Origin: Stenotrophomonas sp. UBA2124
GTDB taxonomy: Bacteria > Pseudomonadota > Gammaproteobacteria > Xanthomonadales > Xanthomonadaceae
Length of the DNA stretch: 64,000 nucleotides
Direction: 5' to 3'
NCBI GenBank assembly: GCA_002329155.1
Contig: DCXY01000019.1
Location: 507 to 64,506, forward strand
Below the pieces are notes generated by a model. The model had not been told where the DNA came from. It did no database searches and was given only the letters and a program-made list of their open reading frames with translations. How positions within the stretch are numbered: position 1 is the first letter of the stretch; every line of letters starts with the position of its first letter. This document shows, piece by piece, positions 50,302-58,245 of this stretch. Both the position numbers and the translations under genes were made by a program.

Positions 50302-50317
50302 TGCATGGGCTGTGCCA
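50302..50317 (-). promoter_or_regulatory. Sigma-54 promoter of the flgG operon
   Basis: Minus-strand TGGCACAGCCCATGCA matches TGGCAC-N5-TTGCA with one change (ATGCA) and correct spacing, 53-68 bp before the flgG start. It lies in the 329-bp flgG-flgF gap, whose other feature is the tandem repeat at its far end. Confidence 0.82.
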
Positions 50318-50542
50318 GAACATGTGGCGGAATGCCGGCGCGGTGGAATTGGAGCAGCGAGGGGCAGGGCGGCATGCAGCCCGGGCCGGCCAGGGCAAAC
50401 GAAGTGCAGCCGGTTTGGAGCAGTGGTGTTGGCCTGGCCGTGGCTCCGGTCATTGCGACGGAGCGCCAGATGAGGTGTTTCTGTTCCGTCTGCCGGAGGC
50501 ATTGCGCGCAGCCGGCTGACGGAAGATGTTGCGACTACATTC

Positions 50543-50578
50543 TTCCCGGTTCCCGGTTCCCGGTTCCCGGCTTCCCGG
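50543..50578 (-). repeat. Tandem CCGGGAA heptamers directly after the flgF stop
   Basis: Plus-strand TTCCCGG occurs four times in a perfect tandem array (50543-50570) and once more after a 1-nt insertion, ending on the base before the flgF stop codon. Related GTTCCCGGTTCCC stretches follow the stops of flgE (about 51470-51483) and the distal cheA (about 50-58 and 265-285). Confidence 0.85.
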
Positions 50579-51328
50579 TCAGCCGTTCAGGCGCAGCAGA
50601 CTATTTGCGGTCCGCGCGTTCTCGTCGCCGTGCTTGATCACTTTCACCTGCATTTCAAACTGGCGCTGCAGCTGGATCATCTGCACCAGTGCACCGGCCG
50701 CATCCACGTTGCTGGCTTCCAGCGTGCCGCTGTCCAGTGCCTTGCCCTGGCGCTGGGCGAAAGGCTGCTGCGGGTCGGTATTGCGCATCAGGCCATCCAG
50801 CCCGCGTTCGAGCTTGTCGTCGGGCGCTTCAACCACCCGCAGGCGGCCCACCTCGGCCATGGTCTGCGGGCCTTCGCCCAGCGGAATGATGGACAGCGTG
50901 CCGTCATTGCCGATCTCGATGGCCTGGTGTGGGGGCACGGCCACCGGGTTGCCGTTGGTGTCCAGCACCGCATTGCCTTCAGCCGTTACCAGCTGCCCGT
51001 TGGGCGTGAGCGACAGTGCGCCGCCGCGGGTATAGGCCTCGCTTCCGTCGCCGGACTGCACCGCCAGCCAGCTGCCCGGCTGCAGCGACAGATCCAGACC
51101 GTTGCCGGTGATCTGCTGCGCACCCACGCGGCGGTTGAAGCCTGCATCCACATGCAGTGCGTCCACACGCGACGGAAAGCCCGGGCCCTGGATGCGGAAT
51201 GCCTCGGTATTGGCCAGAGCCTCCTTGAAGCCCGGCGTATCCGAGTTGGCCAGGTTGTGCGACACGGTGGCCTGGGCCTGCAGGGAGGCGCGGGCACCGG
51301 TCATCGCAACGTAGAGGGCTTTGTCCAT
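50579..51328 (-). CDS. flgF: Proximal rod protein FlgF
   Basis: 249 residues. N-terminal ALYVAMTGARASLQAQATVS and NLANSDTPGFKEALANTEAF, C-terminal VDAAGALVQMIQLQRQFEMQ. Part of the proximal rod with FlgB and FlgC. The 158 bp before it, up to the flgE stop, contain only the GTTCCCGG-type repeat. Confidence 0.95.
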   Translation of the reverse strand: MDKALYVAMTGARASLQAQATVSHNLANSDTPGFKEALANTEAFRIQGPGFPSRVDALHVDAGFNRRVGAQQITGNGLDLSLQPGSWLAVQSGDGSEAYTRGGALSLTPNGQLVTAEGNAVLDTNGNPVAVPPHQAIEIGNDGTLSIIPLGEGPQTMAEVGRLRVVEAPDDKLERGLDGLMRNTDPQQPFAQRQGKALDSGTLEASNVDAAGALVQMIQLQRQFEMQVKVIKHGDENARTANSLLRLNG

Positions 51329-51486
51329 GGGGCGGGAACCAGAGAAGGGCGAGCGGAGAGATGTGGGGTGAACGCGAGCCGGATGGGCACGGGGATGAAG
51401 TGCTGAAGGGATGGTGCATCACACGCTTGATCAACCCGCGCCCGACCAGACCTTCATTCCCGCATCCCTGTTCCCGGTTCCCTGCA

Positions 51487-52707
51487 TTACCTGATGTTGA
51501 TGATGGTCTGGGTGATCTGGTCCTGCGTGGACACCATCTGCGCATTGGCCTGGAAGTTGCGCTGGGCCACGATCATGTTCACCAGCTGCTCGGTGAGGTC
51601 CACGGTGGAGGCTTCCAGCGCGCCGGACTGGATCTGCCCCAGGTCCGAGGTATCCGGCGCACCGGTACGCGGGTTGCCGGAGGAATAGGTTTCCACCCAC
51701 AGGTTGTTGCCCTGGTTCTGCAGGCCCTGCGGATTGTTGAAGGTGGTCAGTGCCACCTGGCCCAGCGGCTTGTCGGCGCCGTTGGAGTAGCGCGCGTACA
51801 CCACACCCTTCTCGGAGATGTTGATCTCGTTGAGCTTGCCGGCGGCATAACCATCCTGGCGGGTGTCGCGTATGGCGAATTTCTCGCCGTACTGGGTGGA
51901 GCCGGAAAGATTCAAGGTCATGGACAGCACGCCGGCACCGGTGGTGGGCGTGAACGGGGCCAGCGTGATCTGGCCCGACGCCGGGCTGATCAGCGAGCCG
52001 GTATTGGAGAACTGCAGCAGCGTAGGTGCACCCACCGCCTGGCCATCCACGTAGTTGTGTACCTGCCACTCGTTGGCATTGCCGGTCTTCACCAGGTAGG
52101 AGGTCTGGGTGTGGCTTACGCCCAGCGAGTCGTACACGGTGACGCCACCAGTGGAATGGCTATAGCTGTTGGCGTTGGTCGGGTCGAACGGCGTCACCGT
52201 CGGAACCTTGGCGTTGCCGGGCAGGGTGAAGGCCATGTTGACCTTCGAGGTCTGCTTGGGCGCGCTGTCGGTGGTGAGCAGCTGCAGGTCGGTCAGGGCG
52301 CCGTCAAAACGGGTACCGTCGGCGCTGGGCGCGAATACCTGCAGGCGTGCACCCTGCGGGTTCACCACATAGCCGGCGCTGTCGGTCTGGAAGTTGCCGG
52401 CGCGCGAATACACGCGCGTGCCGTTCATGTTCATGGTGAAGAAACCTTCGCCTTCGATGGCCAGGTCCAGGCTGCGGCCGGTCTGGTCGATATTGCCCTG
52501 CGAGAACTGTTGGGCCACGTTGGTCAGGCGCACACCGGCACCAATCGCATTGCGCGACAAGCCATAGCTGGTGGAGTTGAACAGATCGGCGAACTCGGCA
52601 CGCGACTCCTTGAAGCCGGTGGTGTTGACGTTGGCGATGTTGTTGGCGGTGACGTTCAGGTCGGCATTTGCAGCGTTGATGCCCGACAACGAAATATTGA
52701 AACCCAT
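51487..52707 (-). CDS. flgE: Flagellar hook protein FlgE
   Basis: 406 residues. N-terminal GFNISLSGINAANADLNVTA and NVNTTGFKESRAEFADLF, C-terminal EASTVDLTEQLVNMIVAQRN and FQANAQMVSTQDQITQTIIN. It forms the universal-joint hook. I use the ATG at 52707; a longer frame to 52758 would have no family match. Confidence 0.97.
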   Translation of the reverse strand: MGFNISLSGINAANADLNVTANNIANVNTTGFKESRAEFADLFNSTSYGLSRNAIGAGVRLTNVAQQFSQGNIDQTGRSLDLAIEGEGFFTMNMNGTRVYSRAGNFQTDSAGYVVNPQGARLQVFAPSADGTRFDGALTDLQLLTTDSAPKQTSKVNMAFTLPGNAKVPTVTPFDPTNANSYSHSTGGVTVYDSLGVSHTQTSYLVKTGNANEWQVHNYVDGQAVGAPTLLQFSNTGSLISPASGQITLAPFTPTTGAGVLSMTLNLSGSTQYGEKFAIRDTRQDGYAAGKLNEINISEKGVVYARYSNGADKPLGQVALTTFNNPQGLQNQGNNLWVETYSSGNPRTGAPDTSDLGQIQSGALEASTVDLTEQLVNMIVAQRNFQANAQMVSTQDQITQTIINIR

Positions 52708-52738
52708 GGCGATACTCCTGGCGGATGCGGGGTGTGGC

Positions 52739-53422
52739 TCAGCTGACGCGGAGCACAAAGTCGAGCGGGACGGTGCCCAGCCCCTTGAGGTTCAGGTACA
52801 GGCCGTCGGAACCAACGGTGACGCTGTCCACGCTGGCCTGGGTGTAGGTACGCAGTTTGGTCTGCTTGCCGGCGCTGTCGGCATGGTTGGCGGTGATGGT
52901 GTAGCTGCCCGGTGGCATGCGCTTGCCGTCGGGGCCAGTGCCATCCCACTGGAACGCCACTTCTCCGGCGGCCGTGGCCGGCACCGTAACCTGTTTGATC
53001 TTCACGCCAGTGGCATCGGTGATGTCCACGGTCACCTGGCCGGCACTGGGGGCGACAACCGAGCCTTCAGCAGCGCCCGCGGTTTCAAGGGTGAACTTGC
53101 CGGAAGGCACCAGCACGTCGCGGCCCACCATTGCCGCGCCACGCAGGATCTTGTCGCTGGACATCGAGGTCTGCAGGCCCTTCACCGTGCCGTTCAGATC
53201 GTTGATGCCCTGTACGGTGGAAAGCTGCGCCATCTGCGCGACCATCTGGTTGTTGTCCATCGGCTTGAGCGGGTCCTGGTGCTGCAACTGGGTGGTCATC
53301 AGTTTCAGGAAGTCCGCCTGGTCGAGGGTGTCCTTCTTTTTCTTGGTCTTGCCTGCCGCAGCGGCCGTAGCCGCGTCCAGGCCGATCGAACTGTAGAGGT
53401 CGGAGGAAACGCTGGTGCTCAT
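52739..53422 (-). CDS. flgD: Hook cap protein FlgD
   Basis: 227 residues. N-terminal DTLDQADFLKLMTTQLQHQD and PLKPMDNNQMVAQMAQLSTV are the export and capping signature; the C-terminal part has Ig-like FlgD domains (AFQWDGTGPDGKRMPPGSYT). It caps the hook during growth and leaves afterwards. Confidence 0.95.
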   Translation of the reverse strand: MSTSVSSDLYSSIGLDAATAAAAGKTKKKKDTLDQADFLKLMTTQLQHQDPLKPMDNNQMVAQMAQLSTVQGINDLNGTVKGLQTSMSSDKILRGAAMVGRDVLVPSGKFTLETAGAAEGSVVAPSAGQVTVDITDATGVKIKQVTVPATAAGEVAFQWDGTGPDGKRMPPGSYTITANHADSAGKQTKLRTYTQASVDSVTVGSDGLYLNLKGLGTVPLDFVLRVS

Positions 53423-53448
53423 GTCACGGGGTTCCGTTGGTGGGGGCC

Positions 53449-53856
53449 TCAGCGGCCCATGGTGAGCGTGGCCAGGGCAAGTTCCTTGGCGGTGCTGAGC
53501 ATTTCCACACCGGCCTGGTAATTGCGCGAGGTGGAGATCAGGTTGACCATCTGCGCGACCGGGTCCACGTCCGGCGCGTACACATAGCCTTCGCCATCGG
53601 CCAATGGGTGGTTGGGCTCGTAACGCTTGATCGGCGCAGCATCGCTCTGCGCCACTTCCTTGACCTTTACACCGGTCAGGTTGGGGTCGTTGCGGCTGGT
53701 CACCGCCTGGAATACCGGCTCCAGCGGCTTGTAGACCGCCTCGGGTGAGCCGGCCACCGAATCGGCGTTGGAAAGGTTGGAGGCGATGGTACTCATGCGC
53801 ACCGACTGCGCCTGCAGCGCCGAGCCGGCGATATCAAAAATGGGCAGATTGCTCAT
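53449..53856 (-). CDS. flgC: Proximal rod protein FlgC
   Basis: 135 residues. FDIAGSALQAQSVRMSTIAS, NLSNADSVAGSPEAVYKPLE and C-terminal PVAQMVNLISTSRNYQAGVE are typical. Part of the proximal rod; 11 bp after flgB. Confidence 0.96.
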   Translation of the reverse strand: MSNLPIFDIAGSALQAQSVRMSTIASNLSNADSVAGSPEAVYKPLEPVFQAVTSRNDPNLTGVKVKEVAQSDAAPIKRYEPNHPLADGEGYVYAPDVDPVAQMVNLISTSRNYQAGVEMLSTAKELALATLTMGR

Positions 53857-53867
53857 GGCAGCCCTCC

Positions 53868-54269
53868 TTACTGGCCGGTGATGGCGGTGAGCATGGTGCG
53901 CACCTTGGATTCGACGAAGCTCAGCGAGGCCCGGTATTCCAGCGCGGCACGGCCGTAGGCGGCGCGCTCGGTATCCGGGCCAACGGTGTTGCCATCAAGG
54001 CTGGGCTGGGCGGCTTCGCGGGTGATCTGGAACGGGTTCAGGCCATCGCCGCCGCCGATGGCGTAGTGCTGCTCGGCGCTGGTGGCCAGCTGGCCATTGC
54101 CGGCCGCGCCCTGTGCGTGGCGCAGGGCGGCATCGAAATCGATGTCACGTGCCTTGTAACCGGGGGTGTCGGCGTTGCTCAGGTTGCTGGCAATCAACTT
54201 CATCCGCTGCTCGCGCAACGGCATGGCCTGGGCGTGGATGCCCAGGTAGTCGGAAATCAGGTTGGCCAT
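53868..54269 (-). CDS. flgB: Proximal rod protein FlgB
   Basis: 133 residues. LREQRMKLIASNLSNADTPG and YKARDIDFDAALRHAQG at the start, and ALEYRASLSFVESKVRTMLT at the end. First gene of the flgBCDEF run, behind a perfect sigma-54 type site. Confidence 0.96.
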   Translation of the reverse strand: MANLISDYLGIHAQAMPLREQRMKLIASNLSNADTPGYKARDIDFDAALRHAQGAAGNGQLATSAEQHYAIGGGDGLNPFQITREAAQPSLDGNTVGPDTERAAYGRAALEYRASLSFVESKVRTMLTAITGQ

Positions 54270-54302
54270 GTCGAACCTCCCACGGAATGTTGCCGGGGAA
54301 GC

Positions 54303-54318
54303 TGCAAGCCCTGTGCCA
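54303..54318 (-). promoter_or_regulatory. Sigma-54 promoter of the flgB operon
   Basis: Minus-strand TGGCACAGGGCTTGCA is a perfect TGGCAC-N5-TTGCA, 34-49 bp before flgB, between flgB and cheV. Confidence 0.92.
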
Positions 54319-54382
54319 GAGCATCAGGGCAGGGGAGTCGAATACCCCGCCGGGAGCGGCGGCAGGTACAGCCAGCAGGGGG

Positions 54383-55327
54383 TCAGGCAGCCTCGGCCAC
54401 GTAGCGCAGCCGCTGCAGCACGAAGTCCGCCAACTCGTGCGGGCTGTACTTGGCCACGAAGGCGTTGGCGCCCACACGCTCGACCATGGCATTGTTGAAT
54501 ACGCCCGACAGCGAGGTGTGCAGCAGCACGTACAGGCCGGCCAGGCCCGGGTGGCGGCGGATTTCCGTCGTCAGCGTATAGCCATCCATGGCGGGCATTT
54601 CGATATCGGAAATCACCATGGCGTAACGTTGGGCCGGGTCTTCGCCAGCGGCCTGTATCTGCAACAGGTGTTCCAGCGCCTGCTTGCCGTCTGACAGCAG
54701 GGTGGCGGTAACCCCCAGCTGGTCCAGCACGTTGCGGATCTGCTGGCGGGCCACACGCGAGTCATCCACCACCAGCACCTGCATGGGCGGGGTGCCGGCC
54801 GGAAGCGCCATGGACGGGTCCAGCACGGCCTCGCCGCGTACCTGGGCGATATCGGCCAGCACGCTTTCCACGTCGATGACCTGGATCAGCTCGCCCTGGA
54901 AACGGGTCACGGCGGTGAGGTAGGTGGATTCTGCACCCAGTTCAGGCGGCGGCTGGATGTCCTCCACCGCAATGTTGACGATGCGCTCCACGCCGCTGAC
55001 CAGGAAGCCCTGCACAGAGCGGTTGAACTCGGTGACCACAAGGTAGCCCGGCGCGGTGTCGGCCTGCGGCTCGCGCTCGGGGTGGCCGATGGCCAGGCCC
55101 AGGTCGAGCACCGGTACCGAGCGCCCGCGCACATCGGCAACGCCGGCGAACTGCTGCGGCAGGCCGGGCACCTGGAACAGCGGCGGGCGCCGCAGCACTT
55201 CCTGCACCTTGAAAACGTTCACGCCAAAAAGCTGGCGGCCGCCCAGCCGGAACAGCAGCAGTGCCAGCCGGTTGTGGCCTGCCAGCCGGGTGCGCTGGTC
55301 GATGCGGTTGAGCAGATCTTGTGCCAT
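54383..55327 (-). CDS. cheV: Chemotaxis coupling protein CheV
   Basis: 314 residues. N-terminal CheW-like domain (LLFRLGGRQLFGVNVFKVQE, PVLDLGLAIGHPE) and C-terminal receiver (VLVVDDSRVARQQI, phospho-Asp in AMVISDIEMPAMDG, Lys in FVAKYSPHEL). CheV joins receptors to CheA and adapts the array through its receiver. It lies head to head with flgA; no sigma-54 or sigma-28 type site was found in its own direction. Its place between flgA and flgB is common in gammaproteobacteria. Confidence 0.95.
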   Translation of the reverse strand: MAQDLLNRIDQRTRLAGHNRLALLLFRLGGRQLFGVNVFKVQEVLRRPPLFQVPGLPQQFAGVADVRGRSVPVLDLGLAIGHPEREPQADTAPGYLVVTEFNRSVQGFLVSGVERIVNIAVEDIQPPPELGAESTYLTAVTRFQGELIQVIDVESVLADIAQVRGEAVLDPSMALPAGTPPMQVLVVDDSRVARQQIRNVLDQLGVTATLLSDGKQALEHLLQIQAAGEDPAQRYAMVISDIEMPAMDGYTLTTEIRRHPGLAGLYVLLHTSLSGVFNNAMVERVGANAFVAKYSPHELADFVLQRLRYVAEAA

Positions 55328-55382
55328 GCAGGCGGTATCGGCGGGTCATGCCCGCAACTTGAGCGCAGGCATGTGGCGGCTT

Positions 55383-55398
55383 TGGCACGGCCCTTGCC
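55383..55398 (+). promoter_or_regulatory. Sigma-54 promoter of flgA
   Basis: TGGCACGGCCCTTGCC has a perfect -24 box and GG-N10-GC spacing with one change in the -12 box; 37-52 bp before the flgA start. Confidence 0.88.
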
Positions 55399-55435
55399 TG
55401 TGAGCGGGTTGGATTGGACCGACCGGAGCACTCCC

Positions 55436-56083
55436 ATGCGCCTGTTCCTCTTACTCATTGCCAGCCTGCTGCCTGCCATGGTCTCCGCCGCTGCGCTCCA
55501 GCCGGTGGAGAGCATCCGTGCCGCAGCACTGGCAACGCTGGCCGCCGGCGAGGCTGGCGAGGCCGGGGTGGATGCCGGGCTGCGCATGCCCGCGTGCAGC
55601 CAGCCGTTGCTGGCGCAGACCACGGCCAACACCACCGTGGAGGTCAGCTGCCCCGATGCCGGGGGCTGGCGGCTGTTCGTGCCGGTGAAGGTGCGGCGCG
55701 AGCAGGCGGTGCTGGTTTTGACCCGTGGCGTGGCCGCTGGAGAAACCCTGGCCGCTGCCGATATCAGTACGGTCCGGCGCGATACCGCACGCATCGCCGG
55801 GGCGGTGCTGTCGGCGCCGGAGGCGGCCATAGGCCGCGTGGCGCGGCGCACCCTCACTGCGGGCAGCCTGCTGTCCAGCAGTGACCTGGTCGCCCAGCGC
55901 ATCGTGCGCCGGGGCGACACGGTGGCCCTGGTGTCGCGGCGTGGCGGTGTGGAAGTACGCATGGCCGGGCGGGCGCTGGGCGACGCCGGGGCGGGTGAGC
56001 GGGTGTCGGTGGAGAGCCAGTCTTCACGTCGGGTGATTCAAGGTGTGGCCACTTCCAATGGCGATGTGCTGGTCAGCCGGTGA
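55436..56083 (+). CDS. flgA: P-ring assembly chaperone FlgA
   Basis: 215 residues. Signal peptide (LFLLLIASLLPAMVSAAALQ), then the SAF-like region (LTRGVAAGETLAAADISTVR, APEAAIGRVARRTLTAGSLL, VALVSRRGGVEVRMAGRALG). Periplasmic helper for FlgI polymerisation. I use the ATG at 55436 because it starts the signal peptide and has GGAG upstream; an open frame extends 350 bp further into cheV antisense and is not coding. Confidence 0.94.
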   Translation: MRLFLLLIASLLPAMVSAAALQPVESIRAAALATLAAGEAGEAGVDAGLRMPACSQPLLAQTTANTTVEVSCPDAGGWRLFVPVKVRREQAVLVLTRGVAAGETLAAADISTVRRDTARIAGAVLSAPEAAIGRVARRTLTAGSLLSSSDLVAQRIVRRGDTVALVSRRGGVEVRMAGRALGDAGAGERVSVESQSSRRVIQGVATSNGDVLVSR

Positions 56084-56091
56084 ATTCGTGC

Positions 56092-56118
56092 TAAAGATGC
56101 CCCGTTTGCTGCCGTTAT
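56092..56118 (+). promoter_or_regulatory. Sigma-28 promoter of flgM
   Basis: TAAA, then 15 nt, then GCCGTTAT, in the 66-bp gap after flgA. It matches the FliA consensus with one change and would allow FliA to drive its own anti-sigma factor. Confidence 0.8.
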
Positions 56119-56149
56119 CGTTTTCGTACCGAATCAGGATTTCCATCAC

Positions 56150-56452
56150 ATGAGCCAGAAAATCGACGGCGCCATCGCGGCAGCGGCCCAGGTCCGCAGC
56201 CTTGCGGCCAGCAACCGGGTAGCCCCGGCCGGCGAAGGCAAGGCCAGGGCGGTAGAGGCTGCGGACAGCGTGCGCCTCACCGGCGAAGCCACCCAGCTGC
56301 AGGCCATGCAGCGTGAACTGAGCACCGCGCCGGCCATCGACCCGGCGCGCGTGCAGGCCGTGCGCGAGGCGCTGGAAAACGGCAGCTACCGCATCAACGC
56401 CGATGCCATTGCCTCGCGCATGCTGGACATGGACCAGCAGCTGGGCGGATGA
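56150..56452 (+). CDS. flgM: Anti-sigma-28 factor FlgM
   Basis: 100 residues. Unfolded-type N-terminus, and the C-terminal FliA-binding part IDPARVQAVREALENGSYRI and NADAIASRMLDMDQQL is typical. FlgM holds FliA inactive until it is exported through the finished hook. Ribosome site AGGA; coupled to flgN. Confidence 0.95.
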   Translation: MSQKIDGAIAAAAQVRSLAASNRVAPAGEGKARAVEAADSVRLTGEATQLQAMQRELSTAPAIDPARVQAVREALENGSYRINADAIASRMLDMDQQLGG

Positions 56453-56787
56453 CCACAGCCATGGCCGATCCGTTGCAGCGCCTGAGTGAGGCATTGGATG
56501 GTGAGCAGCGTGCGCTCGTCGAGCATGACGTGGCTGCGTTGGTGGTGGCCACCGGCAACAAGCTGGAAGCCCTGCGCGAGCTGGAGCGTGATCCGCCCCT
56601 GCACGACGCCGCGCGGCTGAAGGAACTGGCGCAGCGCAACCACGCCAATGGCGTGCTGTTGGCGCGCCGCCGCCGCGAGATCAACTGGGCCCTGCGCCAG
56701 CTGGGCCGCAGCGAAACCTCGGCCGCCTACGATGCCAAGGGCCAGGCGCAGACCGTACAGGCACGCCGCCCGCTGGCTGTGGCCTGA
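56449..56787 (+). CDS. flgN: Chaperone FlgN for FlgK and FlgL
   Basis: 112 residues, helical (LQRLSEALDGEQRALVEHDV, KELAQRNHANGVLLARRRRE). Size and place after flgM (4-bp overlap) are decisive. Two start codons are possible (MTTAM); the first overlaps the flgM stop. It brings hook-junction proteins to the export gate. Confidence 0.9.
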   Translation: MTTAMADPLQRLSEALDGEQRALVEHDVAALVVATGNKLEALRELERDPPLHDAARLKELAQRNHANGVLLARRRREINWALRQLGRSETSAAYDAKGQAQTVQARRPLAVA

Positions 56788-56961
56788 TCCTGGCTTGCCC
56801 GCCAGTGCGCCCGCCAGCCGGGCGGAATGCGGCGGTGGGGTTGCGTGAATATTTCAGAGGCAAGTCGTCAGCCAGACTGACGGCGGCCCCACGGCATTTC
56901 CTCGCATCCACGGCCGCCGCATCGGGCTATAGTGGCTGCCCGCTTGCGATTGTCTGTTGCC

Positions 56962-58185
56962 GTGAACCAGATCGACCGAACCCTGTTGGCTCCCGTTCCC
57001 TCGCCCGAGGTGCTGCGAGCACTCGGCGAGCCATTGAAGTACGGCATGCTGGTGTTCAACGGCCGCCTGGAAGTCAGCATTGCCAATGCACGGGCGCGTG
57101 AGCTGTTTTCGGTGGATGAGGCGAACTGCGCCGGGCTGGCCCGGGAGCTGGCCAGCCTGTTGCCGCCGGTGGCACTGCCGCAGGCACGCGAGAGCGGCAC
57201 CTGGAGTGGCAGCCTGCCGATAGGCGAGCAGGTGATCACCGTGCATCTGTACCGGCATGGCGACAGGGCGGCCGAGGCCTTTCTGGCCCTGTTCCAGCAC
57301 GTGGACGGCCCCGAGGACTACGAGCGCGAGCTGCAGCAGCGCCATGCCGAACTGCGGCAGGCCTATCTGCGCCTGAATGGTGCGCAGGAAAAGCTGCTGC
57401 AGTCGGAAAAAATGGCGTCCATCGGCCAGCTTGCGGCCGGCGTTGCCCACGAGATCAACAACCCCATTGGCTACGTGCACTCCAACCTGGGCAGCCTGCA
57501 GGAGTACCTGCGCAGCCTGTTCACGGTGATTGAAGCCTACGAGCGTGCCCTGCGCGCGCCGGACCCCAAGTCGCAGATTCCTGAAATCGACGACATCCGC
57601 GACCGCCTGGACATCGACTTCATCAGCCGTGACCTGCCGCAGCTGATGGCTGAATCACGCGAGGGCATCGAGCGGGTGACGCGCATCGTGCGCGACCTGA
57701 AGGATTTCTCGTACTCCGGCCGTGATGAGTCCTGGAAGCTGGTGGACCTGCACTCCGGGCTGGAATCCACCATCAACATCATCTGGAACGAGCTCAAGTA
57801 CAAGGTCACGCTGGAGCGCCGCTACGGTGAGCTGCCGATGATCGAATGCCTGCCCTCGGAGCTGAACCAGGTCTACATGAACCTGCTGCTCAACGCCGGC
57901 CATGCCATTGCCGAGCGCGGCCACATCATCGTCACCACCGGCGTGGAAGGTGACGAGGTGTGGGTGGAGTTCCAGGACGATGGCGCCGGTATTTCGCCGG
58001 AGCTGCGCCAGCGCATCTTCGACCCGTTCTTCACCACCAAGCCGGTGGGCAGTGGCACCGGGCTGGGTCTGTCCATTTCCTACGGCATCATCAACAAACA
58101 CCACGGCCGCATTGATCTGGAAAGCACGGTGGGCGAGGGCTCGCGCTTCCGCGTGGTGCTGCCCATCCGCCAGCCGAAGCCGTGA
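56962..58185 (+). CDS. Soluble histidine kinase with PAS-like sensor
   Basis: About 407 residues. A PAS-like N-terminal part (YGMLVFNGRLEVSIANARAR) is followed by a coiled coil, a dimerisation helix with phospho-His163 (SEKMASIGQLAAGVAHEINN) and a kinase domain (MNLLLNAGHAIAERG, FQDDGAGISPELRQRIFDPF, GTGLGLSISYGIINKH). No membrane helix. Two GTG starts are possible (56932 and 56962) and neither has a clear ribosome site; the stop is certain. Kinases of this type often stand next to c-di-GMP response regulators; the convergent RavR-like gene is a candidate target. In Xanthomonas a kinase called RavA is linked to RavR; identity with it is not proven. Confidence 0.88.
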   Translation: MNQIDRTLLAPVPSPEVLRALGEPLKYGMLVFNGRLEVSIANARARELFSVDEANCAGLARELASLLPPVALPQARESGTWSGSLPIGEQVITVHLYRHGDRAAEAFLALFQHVDGPEDYERELQQRHAELRQAYLRLNGAQEKLLQSEKMASIGQLAAGVAHEINNPIGYVHSNLGSLQEYLRSLFTVIEAYERALRAPDPKSQIPEIDDIRDRLDIDFISRDLPQLMAESREGIERVTRIVRDLKDFSYSGRDESWKLVDLHSGLESTINIIWNELKYKVTLERRYGELPMIECLPSELNQVYMNLLLNAGHAIAERGHIIVTTGVEGDEVWVEFQDDGAGISPELRQRIFDPFFTTKPVGSGTGLGLSISYGIINKHHGRIDLESTVGEGSRFRVVLPIRQPKP

Positions 58186-58191
58186 CCGTGT

Positions 58192-58226
58192 GGGAACCGG
58201 CTGGCGCCTAGCGCCGGGCCGTTCCC
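58192..58226. terminator. Bidirectional hairpin between convergent genes
   Basis: GGGAAC and GGCGC on the left pair with GCGCC and GTTCCC on the right around CTAG, an imperfect stem of about 15 bp in the 60-bp gap between the kinase gene and the RavR-like gene. Confidence 0.65.
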
Positions 58227-58245
58227 GCAGCGTTCGTTCAAGGCG

